A stretch of DNA of 64,000 bases from Bacteroidales bacterium (GCA_003818205.1 RPRQ01000004.1:1-64000); one strand, 5' to 3'; shown: positions 52,714-62,964, numbered from the stretch's first letter. Notes: generated by a model from the letters alone, not told the origin. Numbers and translations are program-made.

Positions 52714-54249
52714 ATGAAACTAAGAATTTGTTTAATATTCATTATCAGCTGTGGATACTTCTTTTCACATTCACAAAATATTGATACTTCAATTATTAGG
52801 AAGATAAAAAACGAATCGACTCAGTTCAATCCCTACAATCAATTGGTGAGATTCTGTATGATAGCAGGCTCACGCCTGAATGGCTCAGATGGATATGACA
52901 ATGCTGTAAGAATTCTTTCCGATTCCCTGAAAAAGTATGGTTTTTCGAATATCCATACCGAGACCTTCAATACAAATTTTAAGAATTGGAATCTCAAAGA
53001 TTTTAAAGCGAATATAATTACACCCGAGTTCTTTCCATTGATTGCACAACCCAAAGCTTATACCTGTGGGACAAATGGTACTTTAAAGTCGGAGTTGGTA
53101 TTTCTTGGAACCAATAAGATGGGAAAGATTCATGAATTCTCTGGCAAACTGAAAGGCAAAACGGTTTTAATGGATCATTTACTTCCCAGCGAAATCATTT
53201 ATGAACCATTAGTTACTAGGTTACATGACACCACTCTACAGAGAATTTCTAGTAAGATTATACCAACAAGTAAAGAAGTAGAAAAAAGAAAGGAGGAACA
53301 AAAGCAATTTTACGAGCGATTAAAAAAATATTTTTCACATCAGTCTGAGATAATTGAATTTCTGGAAAACGAAGGTGTGGCTGCAATAATTGGAGGTGGA
53401 CAATCACCCTATGGAATGATGCAGGTAATGAATGCTATGACTTCCAAAAAACCCATTGACCCTTTTGATGCATTTGCTTTTGCCTCAATATTTGAAAATA
53501 CTGTTAAAATACCGCAGCTAGTTGTTGCGGAGGATTACTATCACTCATTGGCTTCAGCTTTAAATAATGGACAAAAAATTGAACTAGAGTTATTGATCCA
53601 TGTCGAAGAAAAAGAACCTAGATTGGGTTATAGTCTTTTCGCAGAAATACCTGGTAACGATTTAAAAAACGAAATTGTATTAATTGGAGCTCATCTTGAC
53701 GCTCATACTGCCGGTACCGGAGCTGCCGATAATATGGTTGGCATTGTAACTTGTATTGAAGCTTTACGAATATTGCAAAAATCAGGATATATGCCAAAAA
53801 GAACAATTCGTGTTGCATTATGGGGTGGCGAAGAAATGGGTTTATTAGGATCGGCTGAGTATGCAAAATCACATTTTATAAAGAATAGTAAAGAAAAACT
53901 GTATGCCTACTTCAATACCGATTATGGTGCTGGTGCATTCCGTGGAATTTTTGCTCAGGAATCTAATACTGCTTACAATATCTTTAAAGAATGGGTAAAA
54001 TACATTGATGAGCTTAAGTTTCAAACTATATCACCTGATTATACAGGTGATAGCGATCATATCTCCTTTTCTGACAACGGTCTGCCAGGTTTTCAATTTA
54101 TGCCTGATCCATTAGATTATATGAAAGTTTTTCATTCTAACCTAGATATTGTTGAACGAATACCTCCAGAAGATGTGCGATTTAATGCAATGATAATGGC
54201 AATTATGGTATGGCTATCTTCAGAAACAGAAACATATTTTAAAAATTAA
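52714..54249 (+). CDS. M28-family zinc peptidase (secreted)
   Basis: 511 residues with a signal peptide (LRICLIFIISCGYFFSHSQ). After an N-terminal and PA-like insert domain (about 40-275), the catalytic domain runs from about 310: IGAHLDAHTAGTGAADNMVG (His and bridging Asp), ALWGGEEMGLLGS (catalytic Glu pair), FNTDYGAGAFRG, and a C-terminal KVFHSNLDIVER with the last His ligand. All five M28 zinc ligand positions are present. M28 includes aminopeptidases and glutaminyl cyclases; aminopeptidase-like activity is likely. Its C-terminal segment recurs as the fragment at 56222-56578. It is in the peptidase run between M61 and the HEILH protein. Confidence 0.9.
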   Translation: MKLRICLIFIISCGYFFSHSQNIDTSIIRKIKNESTQFNPYNQLVRFCMIAGSRLNGSDGYDNAVRILSDSLKKYGFSNIHTETFNTNFKNWNLKDFKANIITPEFFPLIAQPKAYTCGTNGTLKSELVFLGTNKMGKIHEFSGKLKGKTVLMDHLLPSEIIYEPLVTRLHDTTLQRISSKIIPTSKEVEKRKEEQKQFYERLKKYFSHQSEIIEFLENEGVAAIIGGGQSPYGMMQVMNAMTSKKPIDPFDAFAFASIFENTVKIPQLVVAEDYYHSLASALNNGQKIELELLIHVEEKEPRLGYSLFAEIPGNDLKNEIVLIGAHLDAHTAGTGAADNMVGIVTCIEALRILQKSGYMPKRTIRVALWGGEEMGLLGSAEYAKSHFIKNSKEKLYAYFNTDYGAGAFRGIFAQESNTAYNIFKEWVKYIDELKFQTISPDYTGDSDHISFSDNGLPGFQFMPDPLDYMKVFHSNLDIVERIPPEDVRFNAMIMAIMVWLSSETETYFKN

Positions 54250-54322
54250 ATACTATATCAAGATGGCAAAAACTTACCTAGACATAAATTCAATCTCAAA
54301 TATGAACTAATGTGATTTGGCT

Positions 54323-56206
54323 ATGAAAAGAGCTTTCCTTACTCTACTTTTTTTATTGTTTCTGTTGGTGAATAGTCTGTTAGCACAAGTTGAACCAACT
54401 TTTACGGATTTGGATGCAGCGACTCTCTTATCTCAATATTCAGAAGCCTTATCGAAAAATGATGCATCAAAAATTAGAAAATTTTGGGCTGAGAATATTG
54501 GTCAGGATTTCTTTGCATCACTGCCGATAAGCAGTATCCAAAGTGTTGATATATCTAACAAACATGATTTATCCGTACTGATTAATAGTAAGTATATCTT
54601 CGACAAGGTTGTTAAAAAAGAGGGATACTATGAACTCTATTCTTACTGGATGTCGAATTCAAGTTCTATGGAGAATTTAACCCAAGCTGATTCCTCAAAT
54701 AGGATGGTGCACTATATTGTTAATCAAAAGTCAGGGTGGGTCCTTGAAGATCCTGTAAATGTTTTCACTTCAGATTGGAGCATCTATGAAACAGAGTTTA
54801 TCAGATTCCATTATCCAACGCATCTTGATATTTCTAGATATTCTAACGAGATGATACATGCGAATGAAGCAACAAGAAAGTTTCTAAAACTGTTTGGTGT
54901 TAAATTAGATCGAAAAATTGAATATTACAAAGCTCTTAGCGGTCAAGAGTGTGGTATGTTAGGTTCAAGTATTTATCCAAAAGATGCCCATTGTCTTCGA
55001 CCTTCACATCCTGAGATCAATCCGGTTTTTGATAAAATAGTCTCTTTGTCATTTTGTAATCCACACGAAATTCTTCATGGGATAACAGCTTTAGCAGGAA
55101 TTCCGGATGTCAATACTGTCTTTTTGGAAGGATTACCGGTAGCTTTGGCTGGAACAACATGGCTAAGCGCTATATACTCCAGGGTTGAAGCATGGAAAAT
55201 TGTGAATGCCGATAAGGCTCCGGAACTGTCAACTTTTTTTTCGGATGAAGGATTTCTGGGAAATACTAGAATTGCTTATCATTTGTGTGGTTCCTTTATT
55301 GATTTTGTATTGAAACAGCATGGTCTGAAATCTTTACTTGATTTCTATAAAGAATATAGGCAAATCAACAACCTTGACAAAGCATTCATTAAAATTTATG
55401 GCGTTGACTTTTCAGGAATGGAGTCGAAGTGGATCAATTATCTAAAAAGCAGCCCAATCCCTATCCAGATTGATTATAAGTTGAACAATGAGGCATCAAT
55501 TATTTTCGACATGTCAGATCCTTTAAATGATGATGTTGGTAACGGGTCATATAAATATCCCCAAAATGATGGTTTTAAAAGCGGTGTTTGTGATATTACA
55601 AGATTTAGAATGTATGAAGATTCTCAAAAACTATATTTTCAAGTTGATTTTAGAGAAACAATGGAGCCAGTCTTTTGTGCTGAATCTGAAGAGTGGATTA
55701 CTCCAGCTATATATATAGGATTGAACCGAGGGATCAGGAACATTGACCAAACAGATAAAAATTTTGCCGGGGCATCTATTCAACCCGATAAAGGTATCGA
55801 TATGATTATAACTGCGGGTTTTGGAGTAGCCATTGAAAACAATAATCGAAAACGAGATTACATCTCGGAAAAAACTGTAAAATCATTATTTGATTATTCT
55901 AAAAATCAATTAGTATTTTCAATTGATAAAAACTTTATCGGATCGCCAAATAGTGAATGGTATTTTTTCGTAGGGTGTGGACTTCAAAGTGATTATGGCG
56001 TGGAAGCCACAAATGGATATCCTCTGTCCATTGAGAGTAAAGAAAGCTGTACCAATGGATGGGATGATTCGGGGGATCCTTATAATCCTGATTTTTTTGA
56101 CCTTTTATTGCCTTCTGAAATACAGAAAGAAGTATTTAGCAATTACAGTTTTGTCGAGAAAAGACGAGCAGTAATTAAGATGATAGGTCTTAGCCGTGAT
56201 AGATGA
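54323..56206 (+). CDS. Putative gluzincin metallopeptidase with C-terminal glucodextranase-C-like module
   Basis: 627 residues from the ATG at 54323; the TTG two codons earlier is unlikely. It has a signal peptide (RAFLTLLFLLFLLVNSLLAQ). The middle has a HExxH motif, NPHEILHGI, with His248 (250 from the TTG), and a downstream FLEGLPVALAG that would carry the glutamate ligand, as in Peptidase_MA-like clans. From about 400 on, DMSDPLNDDVGNGSYKYPQ, DITRFRMYEDSQKLYFQVDF and AIYIGLNRG resemble the C-terminal module of glucodextranase (PF09985), often fused to secreted hydrolases. I cannot name a precise family for the first half (about 30-400). It is inside the peptidase run; about 70 bases separate it from M28 upstream. 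Confidence 0.65.
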   Translation: MKRAFLTLLFLLFLLVNSLLAQVEPTFTDLDAATLLSQYSEALSKNDASKIRKFWAENIGQDFFASLPISSIQSVDISNKHDLSVLINSKYIFDKVVKKEGYYELYSYWMSNSSSMENLTQADSSNRMVHYIVNQKSGWVLEDPVNVFTSDWSIYETEFIRFHYPTHLDISRYSNEMIHANEATRKFLKLFGVKLDRKIEYYKALSGQECGMLGSSIYPKDAHCLRPSHPEINPVFDKIVSLSFCNPHEILHGITALAGIPDVNTVFLEGLPVALAGTTWLSAIYSRVEAWKIVNADKAPELSTFFSDEGFLGNTRIAYHLCGSFIDFVLKQHGLKSLLDFYKEYRQINNLDKAFIKIYGVDFSGMESKWINYLKSSPIPIQIDYKLNNEASIIFDMSDPLNDDVGNGSYKYPQNDGFKSGVCDITRFRMYEDSQKLYFQVDFRETMEPVFCAESEEWITPAIYIGLNRGIRNIDQTDKNFAGASIQPDKGIDMIITAGFGVAIENNNRKRDYISEKTVKSLFDYSKNQLVFSIDKNFIGSPNSEWYFFVGCGLQSDYGVEATNGYPLSIESKESCTNGWDDSGDPYNPDFFDLLLPSEIQKEVFSNYSFVEKRRAVIKMIGLSRDR

Positions 56207-56221
56207 TATAAATGAAATAGT

Positions 56222-56578
56222 ATGAATATGGGATACCAAAAAAATCTGACGGTTGGTGCAGGTGCATTCAGGGGTATGCAAGCACAGGAATCAGCAATAA
56301 TAATGGACATATTTAAGGCTTGGTTAAATTTTGTAAACGAATCCAGATTCCAACCTATTTCCCCCTATTATTCATGTGATCCCGATCATATTTCTTTTTC
56401 TGATGCCGGATCACAAGGCTTTCAGTTCATACAAGATCCGCAAGACAATATGCTGATATTTCATTCTAACATGGATATTATCGAACACATTCCTGCTGAT
56501 GATATACAGTTTAATACGACCATCATGGCATTAATAGCATATTTAACTTCTCAACCAAATAATTCATTATCAAATTAA
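56222..56578 (+). pseudogene. C-terminal fragment of an M28 peptidase
   Basis: 118 residues that match the last ~105 residues of the full M28 gene at 52714-54249: GAGAFRGMQAQES versus GAGAFRGIFAQES, FQPISPYYSCDPDHISFSDAG versus FQTISPDYTGDSDHISFSDNG (key SDPDHISFSD), and FHSNMDIIEHIPADD versus FHSNLDIVERIPPED. It keeps the last His-bearing segment but lacks the rest of the active site, so it is a non-catalytic remnant. An ATG and plausible frame remain and it may still be translated. It is divergent at DNA level, hence not a recent duplication. Confidence 0.8.
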
Positions 56579-56589
56579 TAACAAATATT

Positions 56590-58494
56590 ATGAAAAATTT
56601 ATTATTCATAATCAATATTGTCTTTTTTGCATTTTCATGTAGTTCAAAAGGACAGGATACAAATCAGGTTCGGAGTGATAATTCAAAGGAATATAACTAC
56701 TCTGTTAATCTAAAAAAAACAGATGACAATAAAATTTCAGTTGAACTATACTGCCCTGTAATTACTAGGGAGTCAATTAATTTCTTCTTTCCTGCTATTA
56801 TACCAGGGCATTACGAACGGGTAGATTTTGGTCGATTTATCAGCAACCTTAAAGCGCATGATGTTGATGGAAATGAACTTAAAGTAAGAAGATATAGTGA
56901 CAATTGCTTTATTATTCAGAATGCAAGATCATTGTATAAAATTACATATCAGGTCAGTTCTACTTATAATACTAGAAAAGGAAAAGAGATTCCTCCATCA
57001 TCTGGATCTATTTTCATAAAAGACAAAGTTTTTGCATTTAATACTAGCGCTTTGTTTGGGTACTTTGAAGGATTAAAAGATACAAGGTTTACCCTTGAAT
57101 TTCAAAAACCTGATAGCTTTTATGGTGTAACCAGTCTTGCAGAATTAGGAAATAAAAATGATTGCCAAAGCTTTTCAGCAGAAAACTATCATAAACTCAT
57201 CGATTGTCCTGTGCTGTTTGCTAAGCCCGATACAGCAAGTTTTACTATAGGAAACACACTTATTCAGATTGGTGTTTACAATGAAACTGGAAAACTTACT
57301 GCAGGAATTATTAAAGCAGGTGTTAAACCCTACTTGGAGGCAGTTCAAAAATATGTAGGAGGCAACTTACCTGTGAATAAATATTCCCTAATAGTTTATC
57401 TGAAAGATTTAACTGAATTTAAAGAGGGGATTTATGGTAGTGGTTCCCTTAGCTTATTACAAAAAATTGCAATGTCAAAAACTAAAGTTGGAGCCTTAGA
57501 ACATGGAACATCCTCTTTCTACTTCTATGGTGATGCAGGTAAACCTGAATCGTATCTATACTACATGCAACGTACTTGTACACATGAGTTACTGCACATT
57601 TATTCACCGCTAAACCTAAAAAGTGAATTGATAGCGAACATCGATTATCAGAATCCTAAAATGTCGAAACACCTTTGGCTATATGAGGGTGTAACCGATT
57701 ATCTCTCGTGGCAAGCTAAGTTGAAATCAGGTTTAATAGGGCTAGATGAGTTCTTAAATGATGTGATGCGGATAAAGATGCTCATTATGAATAAATTCCC
57801 CAAAGACATCAGCTTTGCAGATTGGAGTACAAAAATACTAGAAGACCCATGGAGTGAACAGTATTCGCAGGTTTACAATAAAGGAACTATTACAGCCATG
57901 ATGCTCGATTTTGAAATAATGAGATTAACGAAAGGGCAGAAAAACCTTGCAGAGGTAATTTTCACCCTTTGCGAACAGTATAAAAATAAGGCGTTTAAGG
58001 AGGATGAAATATATGATGAGTTTTCAAATATTGTTGATCCCGAACTAAAGAATTTCTTCTCGAAATATATCATAGGGAAGGATGATTTCGACTACAAATT
58101 AGCATTCGAGGGTATTGGTTTTGATTTCCAAGAGAAGGTAACAGAAGATTTACCTATCAGTATTCTTGATGGCGGATATGGTGTAGAAATGGCAATTGAA
58201 CGGGTTAGAGTATACAATATTGAAAAGGTAAAGCAAGTAAGTCTATTTCAAAAAGGGGATAAAATACTATATGATGTGTTTGGTGAAAACTGTACCAAAC
58301 CTTTTAGGGATATTGATGGCAACTATGTAAAATCAGGAACAATAGTAAATGTGCCGATTATTCGCAATGGCAGAGATATGAACTTGCAATTAAAAGTAGA
58401 ATACGCTCAAGCAACCTATCGATATAAAATTCAAGTAAATAAAAAAATGGATGATATTCAAAAAGTAAACTTTAACAAGTGGATAAAAAACTAA
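56590..58494 (+). CDS. M61-family peptidase, copy 2 (lipoprotein)
   Basis: 634 residues. The N-terminus is a lipoprotein signal (LLFIINIVFFAFSCSSKG, lipobox Cys near 17), unlike copy 1. The rest parallels copy 1: N-terminal beta-domain, TCTHELLHIYSP with HELLH (His332), EGVTDYLSWQ, MMLDFEIMRLT (also MLLDFEIMRLT in copy 1) and a C-terminal PDZ-like end (FQKGDKILYDVFG). It is probably membrane-attached while copy 1 is soluble. It follows the M28 fragment by 11 bases and precedes the M3 gene by 51. Confidence 0.85.
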   Translation: MKNLLFIINIVFFAFSCSSKGQDTNQVRSDNSKEYNYSVNLKKTDDNKISVELYCPVITRESINFFFPAIIPGHYERVDFGRFISNLKAHDVDGNELKVRRYSDNCFIIQNARSLYKITYQVSSTYNTRKGKEIPPSSGSIFIKDKVFAFNTSALFGYFEGLKDTRFTLEFQKPDSFYGVTSLAELGNKNDCQSFSAENYHKLIDCPVLFAKPDTASFTIGNTLIQIGVYNETGKLTAGIIKAGVKPYLEAVQKYVGGNLPVNKYSLIVYLKDLTEFKEGIYGSGSLSLLQKIAMSKTKVGALEHGTSSFYFYGDAGKPESYLYYMQRTCTHELLHIYSPLNLKSELIANIDYQNPKMSKHLWLYEGVTDYLSWQAKLKSGLIGLDEFLNDVMRIKMLIMNKFPKDISFADWSTKILEDPWSEQYSQVYNKGTITAMMLDFEIMRLTKGQKNLAEVIFTLCEQYKNKAFKEDEIYDEFSNIVDPELKNFFSKYIIGKDDFDYKLAFEGIGFDFQEKVTEDLPISILDGGYGVEMAIERVRVYNIEKVKQVSLFQKGDKILYDVFGENCTKPFRDIDGNYVKSGTIVNVPIIRNGRDMNLQLKVEYAQATYRYKIQVNKKMDDIQKVNFNKWIKN

Positions 58495-58545
58495 AAGTAA
58501 ATAACATTTTTCCCAAAAACCTCTAACTCTTAAAATTAATGGATT

Positions 58546-60492
58546 ATGAAAACAACAACTTTATTATTTTTTGCTCTAATAGTTTTGAGTAATAATGTTC
58601 TTTCACAACCAAAACAATATAGTAATAGGACTGAAATCCCCAATGAATACAAATGGGATTTAACCAAAATCTATTCCTCATGGGATGAATGGGAAGCCGA
58701 TATTGTTAAACTTCAGAAAGAAGTTGAAGAAATTCAAAAGTATAAAGGTATTCTGGGTCCTGTTTCAATAAAAAAGGGAGTTGTAGATAAATCTTTAAAA
58801 GGGAAGAATAGTTCCAAACCAGAAATCCTTCAGAAGGTTTTAGATGCAAAATTCAATATGTCGAATAGAGCCACAAAGTTATATTGCTATGTGAGTTTGT
58901 GGCAGGCAATAGATGCACGAAACCCTGAGTATACAGCTAAAACGCAGCAATTATCAAGTGAATTATCCAAACTGGAACAGAATTTTGCATGGTTCGAGCC
59001 TGAACTGGCAGCATTGAACAAAGAGAAGTTGTTGGAATGGACACAAAAATATTCAGGATTAAAACCATACCATCACTATTTATCAGATTTCTTTAGGCAA
59101 CGCGAACATATATTGCCTGAGGAGCAGCAAAAAATTATGTCTAAGCTTAGTAGTGCTCTATCTACAAATCAAAACATATACAATTCATTGTCGGTTGCCG
59201 ATATTCAATTCGATAAGGTGAAAATATCAACTGGAGATGAGATTCTTTGTAATTCCCCATCGGTGGAACGCTTTCTAAATACAAGTACAAACCAAAGAGA
59301 TAGAAGAATAATAGGTGATAGTAATTTTAAAACCTATATAAAAAACAAAAACACATATTCCGAAATATACGCAGGTATCCTTAAATCTCGTTGGGCTACT
59401 GCTACAATTTACAACTATCAGTCGTGTCTCAACAATGTACTTGATGCTGATAGTATTCCCGTGTCGGTTTATTCTGCATTTTTAGAAACAGCACCTAAGG
59501 CAATCCCTGCAATTCAACAATATTTTAAAATACGAAAACAGGTGTTTAAACTGGATACACTTTTTAAAACAGATTTAAACAATAGTCTAACCCAATTCAG
59601 AAAAGTTTATCCCTATGAACAGGCTCTGGATATCACAAAGAAAGCACTTAGCGTTTTTGGTGATGATTATAGTAAAATGGTCGATGACTTTTTAAAACCT
59701 GGTAATATCGATGTTTACCCTTATCCAGGCAAACGTAATGGTGCTTTTCATCTAAGAGTTCCAGAAGTTCAATCGTTTTTGCTTTTAAACTTTAACGAAA
59801 CAAGAGGAAGTGTTTTTACACTGGCACATGAAACTGGGCATGCCATGCACGCAACTTTATCAAACCTGAACCAACCCTTGGTATCAAAGGATTACCCTGT
59901 TTTTATTGCTGAAGTGGCATCGATAGTAAACGAAATTGCACTAGTTGATTACCTCGTAAAAAATGTCGAATCACCAGAGGAGCGAATTGATTTATTGAAT
60001 CAAGAGATTAATACTTTTTTCGGTAAGTTTTATAGGATAGCACAACTATCGGAATTTGAATATAAAGCATATAGTAGAGTTGAAAGTGATATGCCAATTG
60101 ATATTGAATCGCTCTCCAGCGTGTTTGATTCTATCGAAGTAAAGTATTATGGCGATGCTTTATACCGTGATGCTAATGAAAAGTATGGATGGTTTCGAAC
60201 TCAACATTTGTTTAACAAATACTTTTACCTTTTCCAGTATGCAACAAGCTACTCTGCTGCTTTATGCATTTATAAAGGAATTGCCAACGAGCCAGACCAT
60301 ATAATGAAACAACAGCATATAAATAAATACTTAGACTTACTAAAGGCTGGAGGAAAAGACTACCCTATTGATTTAATAAAACTTGCTGGTGTGGATATGA
60401 CCTCGAAAAAACCTTATACAGATGTAATAGAGTATTTAAACTCTTTAGTTAACCAGCTGGAAAAAGAATTGAAAGCAATTGGCAAAATATAG
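58546..60492 (+). CDS. pepF: Oligoendopeptidase F, M3 family (exported)
   Basis: 648 residues. It has a signal peptide (TTTLLFFALIVLSNNVLSQ), unusual because PepF is normally cytoplasmic. The rest is a full-length M3B peptidase: N-terminal lobe with ..WDLTKIYSSWDEWEADI.., the zinc motif LAHETGHAMHATLS (HExxH, His428) and the downstream E ligand in FIAEVASIVNEIAL (about 457-470). C-terminal GWFRTQHLFNKYFYLFQYATSYSAAL is typical for PepF. It cleaves oligopeptides. With M61 and M28 enzymes next to it, a periplasmic peptide-degradation route is suggested. Confidence 0.92.
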   Translation: MKTTTLLFFALIVLSNNVLSQPKQYSNRTEIPNEYKWDLTKIYSSWDEWEADIVKLQKEVEEIQKYKGILGPVSIKKGVVDKSLKGKNSSKPEILQKVLDAKFNMSNRATKLYCYVSLWQAIDARNPEYTAKTQQLSSELSKLEQNFAWFEPELAALNKEKLLEWTQKYSGLKPYHHYLSDFFRQREHILPEEQQKIMSKLSSALSTNQNIYNSLSVADIQFDKVKISTGDEILCNSPSVERFLNTSTNQRDRRIIGDSNFKTYIKNKNTYSEIYAGILKSRWATATIYNYQSCLNNVLDADSIPVSVYSAFLETAPKAIPAIQQYFKIRKQVFKLDTLFKTDLNNSLTQFRKVYPYEQALDITKKALSVFGDDYSKMVDDFLKPGNIDVYPYPGKRNGAFHLRVPEVQSFLLLNFNETRGSVFTLAHETGHAMHATLSNLNQPLVSKDYPVFIAEVASIVNEIALVDYLVKNVESPEERIDLLNQEINTFFGKFYRIAQLSEFEYKAYSRVESDMPIDIESLSSVFDSIEVKYYGDALYRDANEKYGWFRTQHLFNKYFYLFQYATSYSAALCIYKGIANEPDHIMKQQHINKYLDLLKAGGKDYPIDLIKLAGVDMTSKKPYTDVIEYLNSLVNQLEKELKAIGKI

Positions 60493-60556
60493 GTGATACT
60501 ATGCAATTCTATAAAATACTATAAAACAATATATTGTAAATACTATATCAAGTTAT

Positions 60557-62911
60557 ATGCTATCCATTCAATTAAAGAATTCCTTCAGGATTGCAGTAAA
60601 AAACAAGGTTTTTACAGCAGTCAATATAATTGGTTTGGGAATAGGATTAGCCTGCTTCATGCTGATTATGCTTTGGGTAAGAAATGAAATGACCTATGAA
60701 AACTTTAATCCCAACGCCAACCGTATATATATTCTTAATAAATTAAATAACATTGGTACAGGTACAACTACGACTCAATCCCTACCCTATCTCCTTGGTC
60801 CAGAAATTAAACAGAAAATAGCTGGTGTTGAAACGTTTGTACGTACATACCCCAAACATGCAGTAGTTTCAAAAGATGAAATAATATTCCGAGAAACAAA
60901 AATTCTGGCGGCAGACACCAATTTTTTTAAAGTATTTCCATATAAATTCATCAATGGAAACTCAGATAATGCTCTAAGTAGTCCATATTCAGTTGTGCTT
61001 ACGAGTGAGATTGCAAAAAAGTACTTTGGTGCAAATAATCCGATTGGACAATCAATCCGAATTAGAGTGGGTATATCTGATCTATATACTATTACTGGTG
61101 TAATTGAGGATTTACCAAGTAATACTATAATGGATTTCGACTTTGTACTACCCATAGACCCGCTATTCCGAAACAAAAAAGACCAAATTAGCTGGTATTC
61201 TCACATGTTTGATACGTATATTCAAACAAGCACCCCTATTGAATGTGAATCGTTTAACTCTAAACTAACAGATATATTAAATCAACATTATAGTGAAGGA
61301 ACTCCAAAGGATTCTATAATTGTTCAACCATTAATAGATGAGCATTTATATAGCCCCGAAGGTAATAGAACAGGAATGCAATATATTTTGATTTTTAGCA
61401 TCATTGCAGTTTTTATTCTTGTAATCGCATGTATTAATTACATCAACTTGGCTACAGCAATTGCTTCAAAAAGAATGCGCGAGGTTGGACTTAAGAAGGT
61501 TATTGGTGCAACAAAATTCGAATTGATCCTGCAGTTTCTGTTGGAGGCATTCATTCAAACGATTATCGCGATGATTTTTGCCATTGTAGCAATCGAATTA
61601 TTGCTTCCAACTTTTATTGAGCTAACTGGCAAAGAGATAAGTTGGAATTATTTCGATATAATAAATTTGATGTTCATGTTGGGGTTAATTGTTATTATAA
61701 CTATAATATCAGGTGCCTATCCTGCCTTTTACACCTCATCGTTTCAACCCACATCTGTTTTTCGGGGAGCGTCAGAATCTGGTCGAAGTAAAATTACACT
61801 TCGAAAAATTCTTGTAATCGTTCAATTTACCGTTGCTGTAGTGCTTATAATTTCAACGGGTATTATCTATTACCAATTGAAGTTCATTCAGAATAAGGAG
61901 CTGGGCTATGATAAGGAAAATCTACTATACATGCCATTTGATAAGAATATCGGCAAAAAGTATGAAGCATTCAAGAAAGAATTACTTTCAAATCCATCTA
62001 TTACAAATATTAGTCGTTGTTCAGAGATTCCATCAAGAATAAAAAATAAGATGAATGGTCTGACCTGGGAAGGAAAGACGGAAAACACCTCTGGTCATTT
62101 CTATTTTGAATCAATTGATGCCGATTTTATTAGGACGATGAATCTAAAGGTTGTTGCGGGCAGAAATTTTTCTGATGATTTTCTTACAGATTCTATAAAC
62201 TATATTTTCAATGAAAAAGCCGTTAAACTTATGGGATTTAAAGATCCCATTGGGCAGCAATTTGAACTTGATGGCCCCCCAGGCAAGATAGTGGGTGTGG
62301 TTAGGGATTATAATATCGAACCTCTAACGAATGATATTGCTCCTTTGATGTTTATAATGTGGAGGGATTGGTACTGGACTCTTATTGTTAGGGTTAATCC
62401 AGAAAATCTTAACAAAACTATCAAATATATTGAGAATACTTGGAAGCAGTTTGCACCTGATTCTCCGTTTGAATACGATTTTATCAGCAACAATCTACAA
62501 AGACAATACAAAGCAGAGCAGAGAATGAGTAAACTCGTTACTATTTTTTCAATTCTTATTGTAATTATAACAACCATTGGCTTATTCAGTCTTGCGACAT
62601 ATACAGCCCAACAAAAAACCAAGGAGACTGGTATTCGAAAAGTACTCGGAGCAAGAGTGCTGGATATTATCAGTCTCTTTACTTTATCCTTTGTAAAATG
62701 GGTTGTTATTGCCAATATCATTGCATGGCCAATTGCTTGGTACTTATGCGACAAGTGGCTTCAGGATTTTGCTTATAGGGTAGAAATAAGCCTGCTGATT
62801 TTCCCTCTTATTGCGTTAGCAACAATACTGTTGGCAATTGTTACAATTAGTTTCCAAACATGGAAAACGGCTAACTTAAATCCTGTAGAGAGTTTAAGAC
62901 ATACTTCTTAA
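60557..62911 (+). CDS. ABC transporter permease, FtsX/MacB type
   Basis: 784 residues. The N-terminal anchor follows LSIQLKNSFRIAVKNKVFTAVNIIGLGIGLACFMLIMLWV (about 2-40; the key NIIGLGIGLACFMLI is the first membrane helix). A MacB-type periplasmic domain comes next, then an FtsX permease domain (..YILIFSIIAVFILVIACINYINLATAIASKRMREVGLKKVIGATKFELILQFLLE..), a second periplasmic domain, and a second FtsX domain at the C-terminus (RMSKLVTIFSILIVIITTIGLFSLATYTAQQKTKETGIRKVLGA). The REVGLKKVIGA and KETGIRKVLGA phrases mark the two halves. No ATPase or membrane-fusion gene is adjacent in the window, so partners would be elsewhere. It is in the same run as the peptidases. Confidence 0.9.
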   Translation: MLSIQLKNSFRIAVKNKVFTAVNIIGLGIGLACFMLIMLWVRNEMTYENFNPNANRIYILNKLNNIGTGTTTTQSLPYLLGPEIKQKIAGVETFVRTYPKHAVVSKDEIIFRETKILAADTNFFKVFPYKFINGNSDNALSSPYSVVLTSEIAKKYFGANNPIGQSIRIRVGISDLYTITGVIEDLPSNTIMDFDFVLPIDPLFRNKKDQISWYSHMFDTYIQTSTPIECESFNSKLTDILNQHYSEGTPKDSIIVQPLIDEHLYSPEGNRTGMQYILIFSIIAVFILVIACINYINLATAIASKRMREVGLKKVIGATKFELILQFLLEAFIQTIIAMIFAIVAIELLLPTFIELTGKEISWNYFDIINLMFMLGLIVIITIISGAYPAFYTSSFQPTSVFRGASESGRSKITLRKILVIVQFTVAVVLIISTGIIYYQLKFIQNKELGYDKENLLYMPFDKNIGKKYEAFKKELLSNPSITNISRCSEIPSRIKNKMNGLTWEGKTENTSGHFYFESIDADFIRTMNLKVVAGRNFSDDFLTDSINYIFNEKAVKLMGFKDPIGQQFELDGPPGKIVGVVRDYNIEPLTNDIAPLMFIMWRDWYWTLIVRVNPENLNKTIKYIENTWKQFAPDSPFEYDFISNNLQRQYKAEQRMSKLVTIFSILIVIITTIGLFSLATYTAQQKTKETGIRKVLGARVLDIISLFTLSFVKWVVIANIIAWPIAWYLCDKWLQDFAYRVEISLLIFPLIALATILLAIVTISFQTWKTANLNPVESLRHTS

Positions 62912-62964
62912 CGATTTAAAGAATACTTATAATAGTGTAATAGAAAGTAATTTAAAATTCAATT

